NCBI GenBank assembly: GCA_944470555.2
Contig: OX104132.1
Coordinates: 6,209,755-6,273,754 of the forward strand
Reading direction: 5' to 3'
Source: Heterobilharzia americana
Lineage: Eukaryota > Platyhelminthes > Trematoda > Strigeidida > Schistosomatidae
DNA: 64,000 nt
The notes beneath the pieces were generated by a model that worked only from the letters and a program-made list of their open reading frames with translations, had not been told where the DNA came from and made no database searches. This document shows positions 1 to 10,600 of this stretch, piece by piece. Every line of letters begins with the position of its first letter. The stretch's first letter is position 1. The position numbers and the translations under genes were made by a program.

Positions 1-376
1 GAAGTAATTGTCATCCAAAACAAGTAAAGGTGGGTGCTTAAGATACATCCTACACACTTTTATGTATGACTCGTTGGGCTTGAGCACTCGACCCTCAAAT
101 AATGGGTCTCGAATTCAAATTCCACTCCACCTAATTCAGTCTGGACAACCAGGCAGTACAGGTAATCCTCCACACAGAGTGACGCTCATAGCCTAGCACC
201 TAATAAACAGTTGTACCTAAGCTAAAATTTATACACAAAGGTGTAGTTATAAAATAGAAAAATGGGGATTGTGATAAATAAGCAGTAAGAAAACATTGTC
301 AGCACAACCTTTTCATCGAAAAAAAAATGGAAGGAAAGTAATGTAGGTTAGTGATATTACAAAAATAAAAACTTAC

Positions 377-598
377 ATTGATTACCATTGGCAGCTGAAA
401 TAGAACGAATACTAAATCGAGCATAGCCAACTTCTATGCCTTCATCTCGTCTGCTATCACGAACAGAAAGACGAAATTCTATACTACTATCAACATCAGC
501 TTTGAAATTGATAACCTGATCAAAATGAGGACGCCAACTACGAACAATAGGCGTTACATGGAAAGGGATGCAATTGAGTGCAGGTATTGCAGATGATC
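377..598 (-). CDS. Partial gene: possible internal exon with C2-domain-like sequence
   Basis: An open frame on the minus strand ends at a good donor (T/GTAAGT, reading leftwards from 377). The preferred acceptor is the pyrimidine-rich TTCTTCCTCCAG just right of 598; an alternative acceptor near 655 would lengthen the exon. The peptide has the alternating hydrophobic beta-strand pattern of a C2 domain: PHFDQVINFKADVDSSIEF, then LSVRDSRRDEG, then GYARFSIRSI, which resembles strands 4 to 7 of such domains (W..F...F.F....LEFRV.D....GYA.I.L). C2 domains usually bind phospholipid or protein partners in signalling or vesicle proteins. The rest of the gene would lie at both sides, and its downstream exons run off the left edge of the window. 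No parent protein is named because only about 74 codons are visible. The C2 assignment is an inference from pattern. Confidence 0.4.
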
Positions 599-833
599 CT
601 GGAGGAAGAACTTCAGCGGTGAAATTGAATTTGCATTTGTTTAAATTTATTCTAGCCAATAAACTCCAATTAAACGATTGTTCAAGACGTGCACGTTTAA
701 CTAAAAAGATGTATCATGGCATTGAATAATAGAAATGTAAATGTAAATAGTGCAATGGTGATGTAGTAGACAAATATAAACTGATATAGGAAAACCAACA
801 TATACAACAATCCTATTTAAAAAGGCAACGATA

Positions 834-1190
834 ACAACAATAATAATAATAATAATCACTTTATTTCAGATAGGCAGTATCATAAATGCACACAAAGACG
901 CCTGTCTGACTTACCAGTCAGACAGACAAAACCAGCGTAGAAACACCTAGCATATAAGTCCATCGGTTCAAGTTACCACACTTTACAGTAGTATACAAAG
1001 AACAAGTCGATAGAAAAACAGTGATATCACAGTAGACAAAGTTGTATGAGAGAATAAGCAGCCTGAAGATAAAGGTTTGTGCAAATATTGAAGTTTGGGA
1101 AGACGTCAAGGAGTGAATACATCTGAGCCATTGCGAAGGATTTCCAGCCATATCATCTAGAGTCCCCAACCATTGATTTCTATCGTCTCC
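834..1190 (-). mobile_element. 3' end fragment of an RTE-type LINE
   Basis: On the minus strand the fragment runs from the end of the coding region (MAGNPSQWLRCIHSLTSSQT, read near 1150-1090) through an untranslated part to an (ATT)n tail, seen on the plus strand as the AATAATAATAAT run at 838-856. The same stretch recurs at about 2380-2640, where it is joined to RT sequence, so this is a second, strongly 5'-truncated copy of that family. RTE LINEs characteristically end in short microsatellite tails of this type. Confidence 0.6.
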
Positions 1191-1339
1191 AGTGGCCTAC
1201 ATCTCTCCTACATGGCTTACCCTAACAGTCAGTGACTTCATGAACTGGTGCCGCATCTCAGTCTGGCGCCTATCGAAAGTATATTACGCTTCGGTCAAAT
1301 ATTCACAGTTTATTACATTGGAAGTTGGTATTTATCAGG

Positions 1340-1435
1340 AATTGACATCAGTTGGCGAATCATTAAAAAATGGAAAGCACCAAACGGCTGTTTCATCCCT
1401 GGTAAGGTTGTAGGTGTGCATTGCTGAGGAGTCCT
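1340..1435. repeat. SINE-2 fragments, inverted pair
   Basis: The first half (GACATCAGTTGGCGAATC ... GGCTGTTTCATCCC) matches SINE-2 in minus orientation and the second half (TGCTGAGGAGTCC) matches it in plus orientation. Other pairs with the same arrangement are at 8945-9113, 14095-14480 and 16135-16600. Both halves are short and decayed. Confidence 0.5.
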
Positions 1436-1692
1436 TTATTGTGACAAATCAGCTGTCCAGTAAAAGTTCGCATAAACTTGTTACATTACCATGAACAAAA
1501 ACTATAAACATATTTCTGTGAAAGTTAAGTAAAAAGGTTGGTTAGTATATAAAAAAGCTATCCCTGTAATAGACTATAAATAAATTATTTCAAAAGACCG
1601 AACCATCATTTTTTGCGCATTACAAAACAGTTTTTTCCATTACACAACTGTCTTGTTTTTGAAATATATAACTTGTTGCTAACTGTCCACAG

Positions 1693-1858
1693 TTGAAGAA
1701 ATTAAAAGACAAGATAAAAGTAAAATTGATCAGAAAGATGAGGAACGGGCAGCAAAGATCAGATCATTAGCACATTTGTTGCAAGAACTACAACATAAAT
1801 CGCACTATCTCGAGAATCCGACCCACACCTATTGTGCTGCAATCTGCATGTACTATCG
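1693..1858 (+). CDS. Possible exon encoding a charged helical segment
   Basis: A strong acceptor context (branch-like TGCTAAC followed by TGTCCACAG, ending at 1692) opens a frame of about 55 codons. It is rich in Lys, Glu, Asp and Arg (EEIKRQDKSKIDQKDEERAA, then KIRSLAHLLQELQHK), which is typical of an amphipathic helix or coiled coil. A weak donor (GTGTAA) is at 1859, and the frame would otherwise stop at about 1872. No flanking exons were found, so it could be an orphan open stretch rather than part of a gene. The family is not recognised. Confidence 0.3.
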
Positions 1859-2379
1859 GTGTAAAGCAGTTTAAAGTCTGAGATTTCACTCAAATATGAC
1901 TTCATTACTCTTCTTCACCCCTAAGTTGCTTCTATAAACAGGAGGATTAAACACAGTACCACTGAGCACCTTTCAGGACTTTCTATCAAGAAAGAATATG
2001 TCTGTTTCATTTTCTACCAACGAATTCCGTTGAACAGTTAAATGGAATTTGTTGAGAAAGATGACGAAAATAACATACAATTTATTGTCTCGGCCTAGAA
2101 CCAATATTTTCCTTATTATAAAGACAAATACAATTCAGTAATCGCTTGTAGATTTAGGCATTACGGCTAAAGTAAACCTGATGTTTAAAGATTGATGACA
2201 CAACGTCGTTACGAAAACATTGGTAGACAGAGTGAACAATTCAAAGTTGTGACCTTATCTCTTAGATACAATACTTCAAATTTCTTGAAGGCAGGATACA
2301 CTACCCCATAAAACTAACCGTTAATACCAAGGTCACATGCATGAAATTTTGATACTAAATACATTTATTTTACGCAGAA
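1859..2379. other. No gene recognised
   Basis: A+T-rich sequence without a convincing frame, RNA gene or repeat match to the rest of the window. Confidence 0.5.
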
Positions 2380-3440
2380 AATAATACTAATCAATCAATA
2401 TCAACATAAGACCAGGCATTACAGCACAACAGTCCAAATTGCCACACTTCACATATCAGCACATCAAGTAACAAAATAGTAAGACTAAAGATGAAGAAAG
2501 AAATTGAAATCGATAAAAAGCAGTAAAAGAGGAAGGAGGAATAAGAAAATGCTGAAGTAAGCATAGCGCTGAAGGAGATAAAGTGTAGATGCATCACCAC
2601 TGACATAGATTTTGAGCCATATCACGTAGAGTCTCCAACCACTGATATCTTACGTCATTTAGACCCCAACCGGTTGGTCCGGATCGCTCTACATGACTCA
2701 AATCAGCAATCAAAGACTTCGTGTATTGATGTCATTTCTTTATTCTGGCCGCTCCGAGCACTTTTCGAACTTGAACATACCTCAGCTAACATTGCGCGAC
2801 AAGGCAGACGGTGACCAGGTATGCATAACACATATCCCAACCATCTCAGACGATGAAGTTTCACGACCGTATCAACTAACTTTCCTATCATTCCCAAAAC
2901 TCTACAACTGACTTCTCCTTTACTAACATGGTGACAGTAAGACACAGATTATGTTATGACGGCAACAAAGGTCAAACAAGAAAGGCCTTCTCATGTTCTC
3001 TACCTTTAACGTGAATGTTTCACAGCCATACAGTAGAAAAGAAAGAACTACAGCACAGTAGGCACGACCCTTAATAAAAGTCGAACATAGCAGTGGCGCC
3101 AGAGATGGTGTAAGCTGGTGAAAGCCAGACGAGCCTTTTGTATCCGTGCAGAGATTTCATCAGCCACTGGACCCATCAGTGCCTAACCGACTTCCCAGGT
3201 AAGTAACGTGGTCGACGCACACAACTACTTCATTCCCTACTGCTAATCGGGTCACCGCTTACGACCACTCCCAGAGCAACAATTTGCACCCCAAACATTC
3301 TCAGATTGCCACTCGGCGTCCAGAAGACTCCGAATTTCGTCAGCATCTTCACCTAACAGGACTATGTCATCTGAATTAGTAACGTAATGAGAAATTAGGC
3401 GAAATCTGACTTCAATATACAGCTGGTAAACACATATCTA
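2380..3440 (-). pseudogene. Decayed RTE-type LINE: C-terminal reverse transcriptase and 3' end
   Basis: Read on the minus strand from 3400 leftwards, the broken frames give the RT catalytic neighbourhood (SDDIVLLGEDADEIRSLLDA, a variant of ADD followed by the usual LLGEDAD), then SDEISARIQKARLAF. They continue into RLRWLGYVLCIPGHRLPCRA, close to the RWLGHVLRMP..RLPRR tail of RTE reverse transcriptases. Several stops and frameshifts interrupt it. The 5' two thirds (endonuclease and palm) are absent, as expected for a 5'-truncated insertion. The 3' end near 2380 shows an AATAATACTAAT-like tail. It belongs to the same family as the fragment at 834-1190 and to a different lineage from the SR2-like element at 35646-38949. 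Confidence 0.75.
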
Positions 3441-4544
3441 CTAGTAAACTTGAACTACATACATTCTAAACAACTCACTGAGCATTCAACAGAATGAAAC
3501 GCTTTTTGAGCTGCGTTATTTAAGTGATGCTAAGACTCACTACTGAATACTAATTGATCAAACTAAAAGACTACGTAAGAAACAGGTGTATAATTGACCA
3601 CAAGAATGTGAAAGTAAATATATATCAGCACAAAAGTTCTACGGTGGATGATAACCAACTATGGGGAAAGTAACACGATGTTTTAAGAAGTGAATGTTAA
3701 AATCATTTTCCTTTGATTTCATTTCATCCGTTCCTTACTCATTATCAGCTGTGAGTTTTTGAACTCATAGATCAAACAGATTGAGAAGTGATATTTCTCA
3801 AAAAAATATCTTGAAGAACATGCATGTTGTGGTATGCCCAAAGGTGAGATAATCCCGATCGCTCTGTCAAAACGCCATGATACGGCCACGCATTTATAAT
3901 CAGTCAGAAAATCTTAATAAAGGTCTCCATGTCGTGGGGAATTTCCACAAAAGTTAGAGGGTGGAAGCAAATGTCTGGAACTATCACCAACTTGGCCCAC
4001 ACAAAGTGTTCAACTATGGGAATTGGAGAGCTTTGATTCCAAATTAGTCGCCTACACAGGCTTCACGATCAAAAACGGACGAAAGATGTATGAGTCTATT
4101 TTGATCGCCAGCAACCTTCACGTTGCTCTGTTGTTTAGTGGATCGAACTTCAAATTAGTGTCTCGGGAAATGGTAACTTAAGATAACCGTCTGCCTGGGT
4201 CTGGATATCCCCGCAAAATTGCAGCCCACATAGAATTTATGACTTTACATCTTCAATAGAGCTCCTCGCAGTAGTGAAAAAATCTGAGTGGTATATTAGG
4301 TGTAATATCTATATTCATAATGGATGGAAGAGAAATATGTATTCAACAGTGGTTTTTTGGTTACCTAGTTTGTGAATGATACTCCACACTCAATGTACAA
4401 AAACAGAACATTGACTTCTTTATCATCAAGAGACATTAGTTATGCATGAGTTCGCATTTCTTTATTTGTCACGATAGCGACTTTACTTTCTAACATGGCA
4501 TTTTATGTGAAGTAAACGCTAATAAAAATTATTGTAGTTTAAGG
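3441..4544. other. No gene recognised
   Basis: No supported coding sequence. The region is A+T-rich, with short open stretches only and no match noticed to other parts of the window. Confidence 0.5.
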
Positions 4545-4657
4545 TTTATGGGAATTTTATTCCTAAGGTAGTATTCATTAAGGACCGACAGCAGTTGAAG
4601 AACCACTGAAAACGTGCTAAACAGCGAAATGAAGGAAATTAGGAAACTGTGAACCAT
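4545..4657 (-). repeat. SINE-2 fragment cut by an assembly gap
   Basis: The stretch GTAGTATTCATTAAGGACCGACAGCAGTTGAAGAACCACTG followed by GTGCTAAACAGC matches the 3' part of SINE-2 copies at 8570-8700 and 6165-6210. It runs into the N gap that follows, so its other end is unknown. Confidence 0.55.
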
Positions 4658-4751
4658 NNNNNNNNNNNNNNNNNNNNNNNNNNNNNNNNNNNNNNNNNNN
4701 NNNNNNNNNNNNNNNNNNNNNNNNNNNNNNNNNNNNNNNNNNNNNNNNNNN
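4658..4751. other. Assembly gap (N run)
   Basis: 94 undetermined bases. Any frame crossing it is meaningless. Confidence 0.99.
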
Positions 4752-5549
4752 GAAAACAGGCCGAGTATTCTTGGAGGCATGGCACTTCAGCAAATTAGCA
4801 ATCGTCGCCACATCGACCTGCTCACGATGATCGCTCTCTCCTTAACTATCTCGTTTTCCTTTCTGTTGTTTTCTTTTTGGTTCGGGCTATTTTTATTTTT
4901 TTTTCTTTTGTTTTGTAATATTTTGGTGGCCCTTTTTTTTTTTTGGGTTGCTGCATGTTGGTTTGAATATTATATTCTTTGTTTTATTTACCCTTCCTTA
5001 TTTTGGTTTTCCTGGTCAGGATTTTTCCTCCTTCTTGTCTTTATTTTCTTTATTTTGCTTTTCTTTCATAAGCGATGCTTGTATAACGAACGTCAGGGAA
5101 TATAACAGGTATCGTTTTTCTATCTTATGTTGGCGTTGATGTTCTCCTATTGTATACGTTGGATCGTGATTCGATGAACAAGTATTTAGTAGTGAACTCT
5201 TCCCCGCTCCCTAGTACATTAGCTTTTAAAACTGTAAATTTCACTTAACTTGCTGTTTGATAATGTATCAAAGTGACAATGTTCGTCTTTGAGTAAATTT
5301 GTAGCTTTACATCTCACTGTAATCCATAGATCAATGCTAATCACATGTACAACCTCCAACATTCGTTCCTTGTTTGACAACGCCATGGACAGCTCGTGTT
5401 CCCTCTTAGCTATGCTGCAACCATAACTGGCATCACTTATTGTTTTTTCATGAGACATTGTGAATATCTGGGGAAAACTCAAGAGAACAAATATTTACAA
5501 GTGAATTCCCTCTTCTAGGTTTCGTTTCTTCATCTAAATTCTCTGAATT
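4752..5549. other. No gene recognised; T-rich stretch
   Basis: Bases 4840-5060 are strongly T-rich on the plus strand and give long Phe/Leu/Ser open frames that are composition artefacts. No splice-supported exon or repeat was identified. Confidence 0.5.
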
Positions 5550-5705
5550 ATGGGCAACATTTCCAGTGGATAACGCCTTGGCGTTTGAAGCTATGGGTAC
5601 AACGTTCGAGCCTCGGTGGAAACAACACTCACTAGGGTGCAGGTACATCCAACTGAAGACGAAACGCGTGTCCCGGATTCCTTCCCCTGCTAGCCACAAC
5701 CAAGT
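5550..5705 (+). repeat. SINE-1 (Sm-alpha-like) copy with hammerhead remnant
   Basis: It begins with a tRNA-like A box (CCAGTGGATAACGCC) and B box (ACGTTCGAGCC, about 5602-5612), the RNA polymerase III promoter elements. A spacer CAACACTCACTAGGGTGCAGG follows, then the hammerhead remnant ATCCAACTGAAGACGAAAC (5647-5665) and GCGTGTCCCGGATTCC. The hammerhead keeps the GAAAC box and GTC cleavage triplet, but helix II and half of the CUGANGA core are deleted, so it should not self-cleave. The copy ends with GCTAGCCACAACC, shared with other copies. Confidence 0.75.
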
Positions 5706-6164
5706 AGATTACCACACTAAACTATTTTCTTCTGTGCTGTTTCAAATCAATAAATGTAACATGGGATTATACTCTACTAAAGTACTCGATTTGTTCACGA
5801 GTATTCTCAGTTTCTGATTCAGAATATTACCAGGTATGCCAGCCAACTAACATCCATCAAATCGGACAGCCATAGTGAACATCATAGATTGGTGGTCACA
5901 CTGCAAAATCGTCTACAGAATTTGATCGGCAGTCAGGAATAGTCAACATAAAATTGGTTTTTCTCCAGTGACCAGTCACTACAGTTGCATCATTAGGCTA
6001 GTATTAAAAATAAAATGCTTGGAAAATAGACACAATAATATATCAAGCAATTCAAATGATAAGATAGGTAAGGAATTTGATAAAATGGAAATTGTTGGCA
6101 GGTTTGAGTGTCTACCTTTTTTACATCTATCAAGAAAGAAGAAGGAAAGAATAAGATAGCATTC
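5706..6164. other. No gene recognised
   Basis: A+T-rich spacer. A short piece at 5945-5985 (GGTTTTTCTCCAGTGACC) resembles an arm end of the fold-back repeat at 6793-7027, but the match is too short to claim. Confidence 0.4.
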
Positions 6165-6480
6165 TTCAGGTAGTGATGTCAGTTGGAGAGCCATTGAAAA
6201 CTTTGGCAGCTGTTTCGTCCCACTTTGGGACTCCCAAGCAGTACGCACCCATGACCGAGCCTGTGGTCAAACTCAGGACCTTCAGCTTCCACGGCGAACA
6301 CGTCAACCATTCAGTCACTTGGTCAAAGTTCAACGGTCCGCGGTTTCCTACCTCTGTCAGTTCCCTGTATAGCACGATTATTCACTGAGGTCTTCAGTTG
6401 GCTTCCGCTTTACTTCCAATCGGCTGACTATGCAAGTCACGGCTTTTCATCAGAACTTCAAGAAATACTTCTCGAAGCAT
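6165..6480 (-). repeat. SINE-2 copy, minus orientation, with hammerhead remnant
   Basis: Read on the minus strand it contains a tRNA-like segment and GGTCCTGAGTTTGACCAC (decayed B box). Then TACTGCTTGGGAGTCCCA, a short loop, and TGGGACGAAACAGCTG give a perfectly pairing helix II (TCCCA/TGGGA) followed by the GAAAC box. The core reads CTTGGGAG instead of CTGANGAG and the cleavage triplet is GCC instead of GTC, so ribozyme activity is unlikely. It is colinear with the copy at 8570-8935, including the right part ending near ACTTCTCGAAGCATATTAC. Confidence 0.7.
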
Positions 6481-6792
6481 ATTACTTATGAATACTACCT
6501 TAAAAATAAAACCCTCAATTAATCTTAAAATACATTATATCGCCTTTTCTTTATAACTTTCGTTATATAATAGACTCTCTATAGTGGTTTTGGATACTCG
6601 GTACATATGTTGGATATATTGGAACTGAAGGGATGTTCAAACGGATTATTTGATTATTTAGCTTTTATTTTAAACACGAACACATGCTTTATTCAAGATA
6701 ACTGCTGTTGATTTTACTTTATGGGTTATATATCATTATAAAACTAAAATTTGAGCAGCGTTTATTTTCTGGGGAAACACTTTGGAACGAGG
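6481..6792. other. No gene recognised
   Basis: A+T-rich sequence with no supported feature. Confidence 0.4.
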
Positions 6793-7027
6793 ATTGATTG
6801 GTCACGGGGAGCAACCAATTTCATATTGTCTAGTCCTGAGTGCAGACCTAATCCTATCGATCATATTTGCAATGTGGCCACTAATCTAGGAGGCTTAGCA
6901 TCATGGCGCACATTAGTAGGTGTTAGTTAGTTGGAAGTAATCGGCACTGCAAATATGATCGATAGGATTCGGTTTGCACTCAGGACTAGACAACATGAAA
7001 TTAGTTGTTCTCCCGTGACCAATAAAT
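6793..7027. repeat. Fold-back repeat with about 80-bp arms
   Basis: The left arm (6793-6871) and right arm (6948-7027) are inverted copies. TTGGTCACGGGGAGCAACC on the left corresponds to the reverse complement of AGTTGTTCTCCCGTGACCAA on the right. AGTCCTGAGTGCA, CCTATCGATCATATTTGCA and neighbouring blocks also match, with a few substitutions and one small indel. The loop is about 76 bp. This is the form of a small non-autonomous foldback/MITE-like element, or of two head-to-head copies of a short repeat. No transposase is present and no target duplication was recognised. Confidence 0.75.
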
Positions 7028-7059
7028 GCATGCAACCCAGTCTACAGGATGTCACTTGT

Positions 7060-7215
7060 GGCCCGAATAGTTCAGCGGTAAAGTCATTGACTACAACACT
7101 GGGTGACGCGGATTCTAGTCTTAGGCTGGACATCAGTTCCGTTGAGGTTGCAGATACGCCTTACTGACAAGTGCCAACAACCACGAAACCCAGGTCCAGG
7201 GCTTTACGTCGATTA
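7060..7215 (+). repeat. tRNA-derived short repeat with hammerhead-like segment
   Basis: GAATAGTTCAGCGGTAAAG resembles a tRNA A box, and CGCGGATTCTAGTCTTAGG is a decayed B box. Downstream, GCCTTACTGACAAGTGCCA and ACAACCACGAAACC form a hammerhead-like layout (CTGACAAG core, small helix II, CGAAAC). The core deviates from CTGANGAG at one position, and helix I pairing is not convincing. It lies about 430 bp upstream of the VAL gene start and is related to, but not the same as, SINE-1. Confidence 0.55.
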
Positions 7216-7597
7216 CCTTCAACCAACTAACAGCTTTGGAACAAGATACACCTGTTTACATGATGTAAAGACACACTAACCTAGAAGTTAAAGATCTTTA
7301 CTATAGACAAATGAATGCAAACTGTTGATCATGAGTGATTTTCACTGGAAACAGAAATCCGTCAAACTAATCTCTTCCACCTTCAGTGCTGACTAATTTT
7401 ACTAGGGTGTAAAAATATCTAATTAACTGACAGAACAGTTAATACTTGTTTATTAATTGAGTTATATGTCATTCATAATCATAATGAAATTGCCTTCTTT
7501 TTGTTCTACATGCCATTTATCGATGAACTGTAGACTGTTCATGTTGACATGTGAAAGTAAAATTTAAAGAAAGTCAAATAATTGACATGTAATTTTG

Positions 7598-7605
7598 TAT
7601 ATAAA
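7598..7605 (+). promoter_or_regulatory. Candidate TATA box of the VAL gene
   Basis: TATATAAA lies 52 bases upstream of the VAL start codon, leaving room for a transcription start near 7625-7635 and a short 5' leader. The surrounding sequence is A+T-rich, so the match could be chance. Confidence 0.4.
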
Positions 7606-7649
7606 CTTTAAATTTATGCGTGTAATCAGGAAACACAATAAACGAAACC

Positions 7650-10600
7650 ATGAATAAAGTTATATTAATTGCCAGCTTACTATTTCCATTAATTCTTAAA
7701 CTTGGAAATGCACAAGAAACTGAAGAATTAAAGGGAATTCTCAAGTTTCACAATAAAGTTAGACTGGATGTTTTCAAAGGTATAATACCCAATCAACCTC
7801 AAGCTAAAAAGATGCCTAAACTTGTGAGCAAAATAACTTGTTGATTTCAATCTTTTCAATTAGTTTCACATTATGAAATTATTTGGTGTAACTGTTAAGA
7901 TTTTCAAGTTTCTAACTAATTATCATTTTATACAGCATGTTTTGAAATGATGGAAAAGATTTGTAGCTCAGGATGATGATGATGATGACTATTTGGTATT
8001 CTCTGAGCTTTGATATTTTGTAGTGAAAGTTTCATCATCGGGCTTGGTGACATCTTTAGTCCCAATTTCATTTTGATCATATTCATCAGAAGAGGAATAA
8101 GATTTTCAGAATAAACTGAGCTCATTTATAAAACGCAGCTTTGTTTCAGATGCAAACAAATATAGAATGATTTTTTGAGGAGGTTGCGATTCTGCGTTGT
8201 TATACTGGATTGAATTGTTCGACTTCTATTGACATGTGGGCTCTTGTGCAGACGCCTCGATATCTCCTGAATATTTATTATGGTAATTTATTGAGTTGTG
8301 GCTAGAAGCGAAATTCTGGATATGCGCTTCGTTTCACAGTAAAATAATTTAGAATGAGTTCAGAATTAGTATGACAGAAAATGGAAAGCACACATTTTGT
8401 ATTACAATAAAGTAACCACGTACAGCAGGCAAAGTCAGTTGAAGATAGTGAGCATTGCGAATAATGGTAATGAAGTATTTTTGTTTATCAATAATCCGAA
8501 GGAAGATCCTTGAGTTTTGATAGCGACAATGAGTAATAGTCTTAACAATCGTATAATTTACTTTTTTGAAGTTAATGAAGATTTTATTCTCAATGTAGTA
8601 CTCATCAGGGTCTGACATCAATTAGAGAACTATTGAGAAACTAGGAGCACTGGACAGAAGTTTCGTCTTAGCAGTGCGCACCCATGACCCGGCTAGGGAT
8701 CGAACTCAGGACCTTCAGGTTTCACGGCGTACGAATTAACCATTAAGCCACTGGGTCGGTTCCCAGTGGTTCACAATTTCCAACTTCTGTCAATTCATGA
8801 TATAGCGCGACTATCACCCAAGGTCTTCAGTTAGCATCCACTTCACTTCCGACTGGTTGACCCCACAGGTCACGGCTTTTTATTAGAGCTTCGTGATATC
8901 CATCTGGAAGCAAGTCACTAATGAGGACTATACAGTAATGTATATTTGAAATGAATGCGGATTTTTTTTAATTTAGAAGTAGTATTCACCATGGACTGAC
9001 ATCAGTTGGGGAACCACTGTCAAGTGCTCCCAGATTTTCAATGATCCCCCAACTGATGTCAGTCCATGATGAATATTACTTCTAAATGAACAAATTTCCA
9101 TTCATCTCAAAAATAGATAGAGGAATGTCATTTTCAGTAAGAAATATAGAACAAATAATTAAAACAAGAGATGGGTAAGAAAAAGTGAATTGAGAGATGT
9201 AGTAGTTGAGATAGACATGTAGTTACCAAGGTAATTCTAGTTTAATTATTGTCTGTTTCTGAATACTGAGAGCAGATTTAAAGTAATTAATTGTTATCGG
9301 TTCTGCAAAATCATGAAAATAAAATTCTTTGTCGATGCATAATTGTTTACTCTGTATCTTAAATCGACTAAATGTTGTGTGAGACTGAAATTCTTCACCG
9401 TTTCGAACTGGTCCATCTCAGGCTATTTGCAGCATATACTAGAGTGTGTGAATGGTAATAATTCCCGTGAAAATGAGTCTAGCCTAACAAATTTGGGAAA
9501 TTCTTCAGTTTTTTACATTACGAGAATTGTCACCTTACGTAATCGGCGCTACAATCGCTGGCTTCGTACTTTATGTGATTAACAATCATTTTCCAATTTT
9601 TCTGTTTATGTGTTATATAAAGAAATGGAGCCAAGTGTTAGCAGAAAAAGCTCAAGAACATGTTGACAAGTGTATTCTAGAAAGTGGAAATCTAACAGAG
9701 TTATATGTTGGGAAATATGATTCGGTTGGACAAAGTGTAGCGGAACACGTATCAATTCAAAGGTATGTTACTTCTCACAAAGCATTTTGTTATTTTGATC
9801 TTATACTTTGCAAATCTTTGTCGTTGACCGACCCGAACTGATATGTCGTCATTGGTACAGAAAGTGAACGATGCTGCGGAGTTGGAAGCCATTAGTTTTG
9901 GGTTTGAGAATTAGTGGCCACAGTGTCACTCACTAAGAGGTGCGTACATCTAATTGACAAGTTTCAAGTGGGGGTAAAACACTCATCCAGGATTCCACTT
10001 CTAGCCGCTATCTATCCCTAGTATGAAACCAAAATGCCGGTGATATCGTGGCATCCACAGGCAATCCCATATTCCAGTAGTGGCCTGTTGTTTCGGTCCA
10101 ACGACAGGGAAGTTACAAGCTATGGTATCTAAACTGTAGTACATTAGCTTAACTGTCGTTACTCATTGACCTAATGATAATACTGTAGCGTTTGAAGTGA
10201 TTGGTCCATAGTTTGAGTTTTTCTTATCGTTGAAAGTTTGCATATCATATGACAGTTCTTTACATCCCTTTATATTTTAGTGTACTGGATACTTGGTTCG
10301 AAGAAAGTAAAGATTATAACTTTGACAAAAATGATTGTGCAAAAGAATGTGGCAACTATAAACAGGTATATTTTCCAAAACATTTTTGACTGAATTAATC
10401 CTTGAGACAGTGACCAATGTAGGCAGGTTTGAAACATCTGATATAAGATTTCTTCCACCTACAGAATGCATACTTGTCATAAACTGATTATGTAGTCAAG
10501 CTATTTTGTATAATCAGATTTACTAAAACCTTTGTCTCATAAACTTTCTGCGTCAGTGTGTTGATTTAAATGTAACCCTCATCTCATTATTGCTAGAATT

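Noticed and set aside
4779..5139. Long Phe/Leu/Ser-rich open frames on the plus strand that look like membrane proteins
   Set aside because: They arise from a T-rich tract; no start context, splice signals or domain pattern support a gene.
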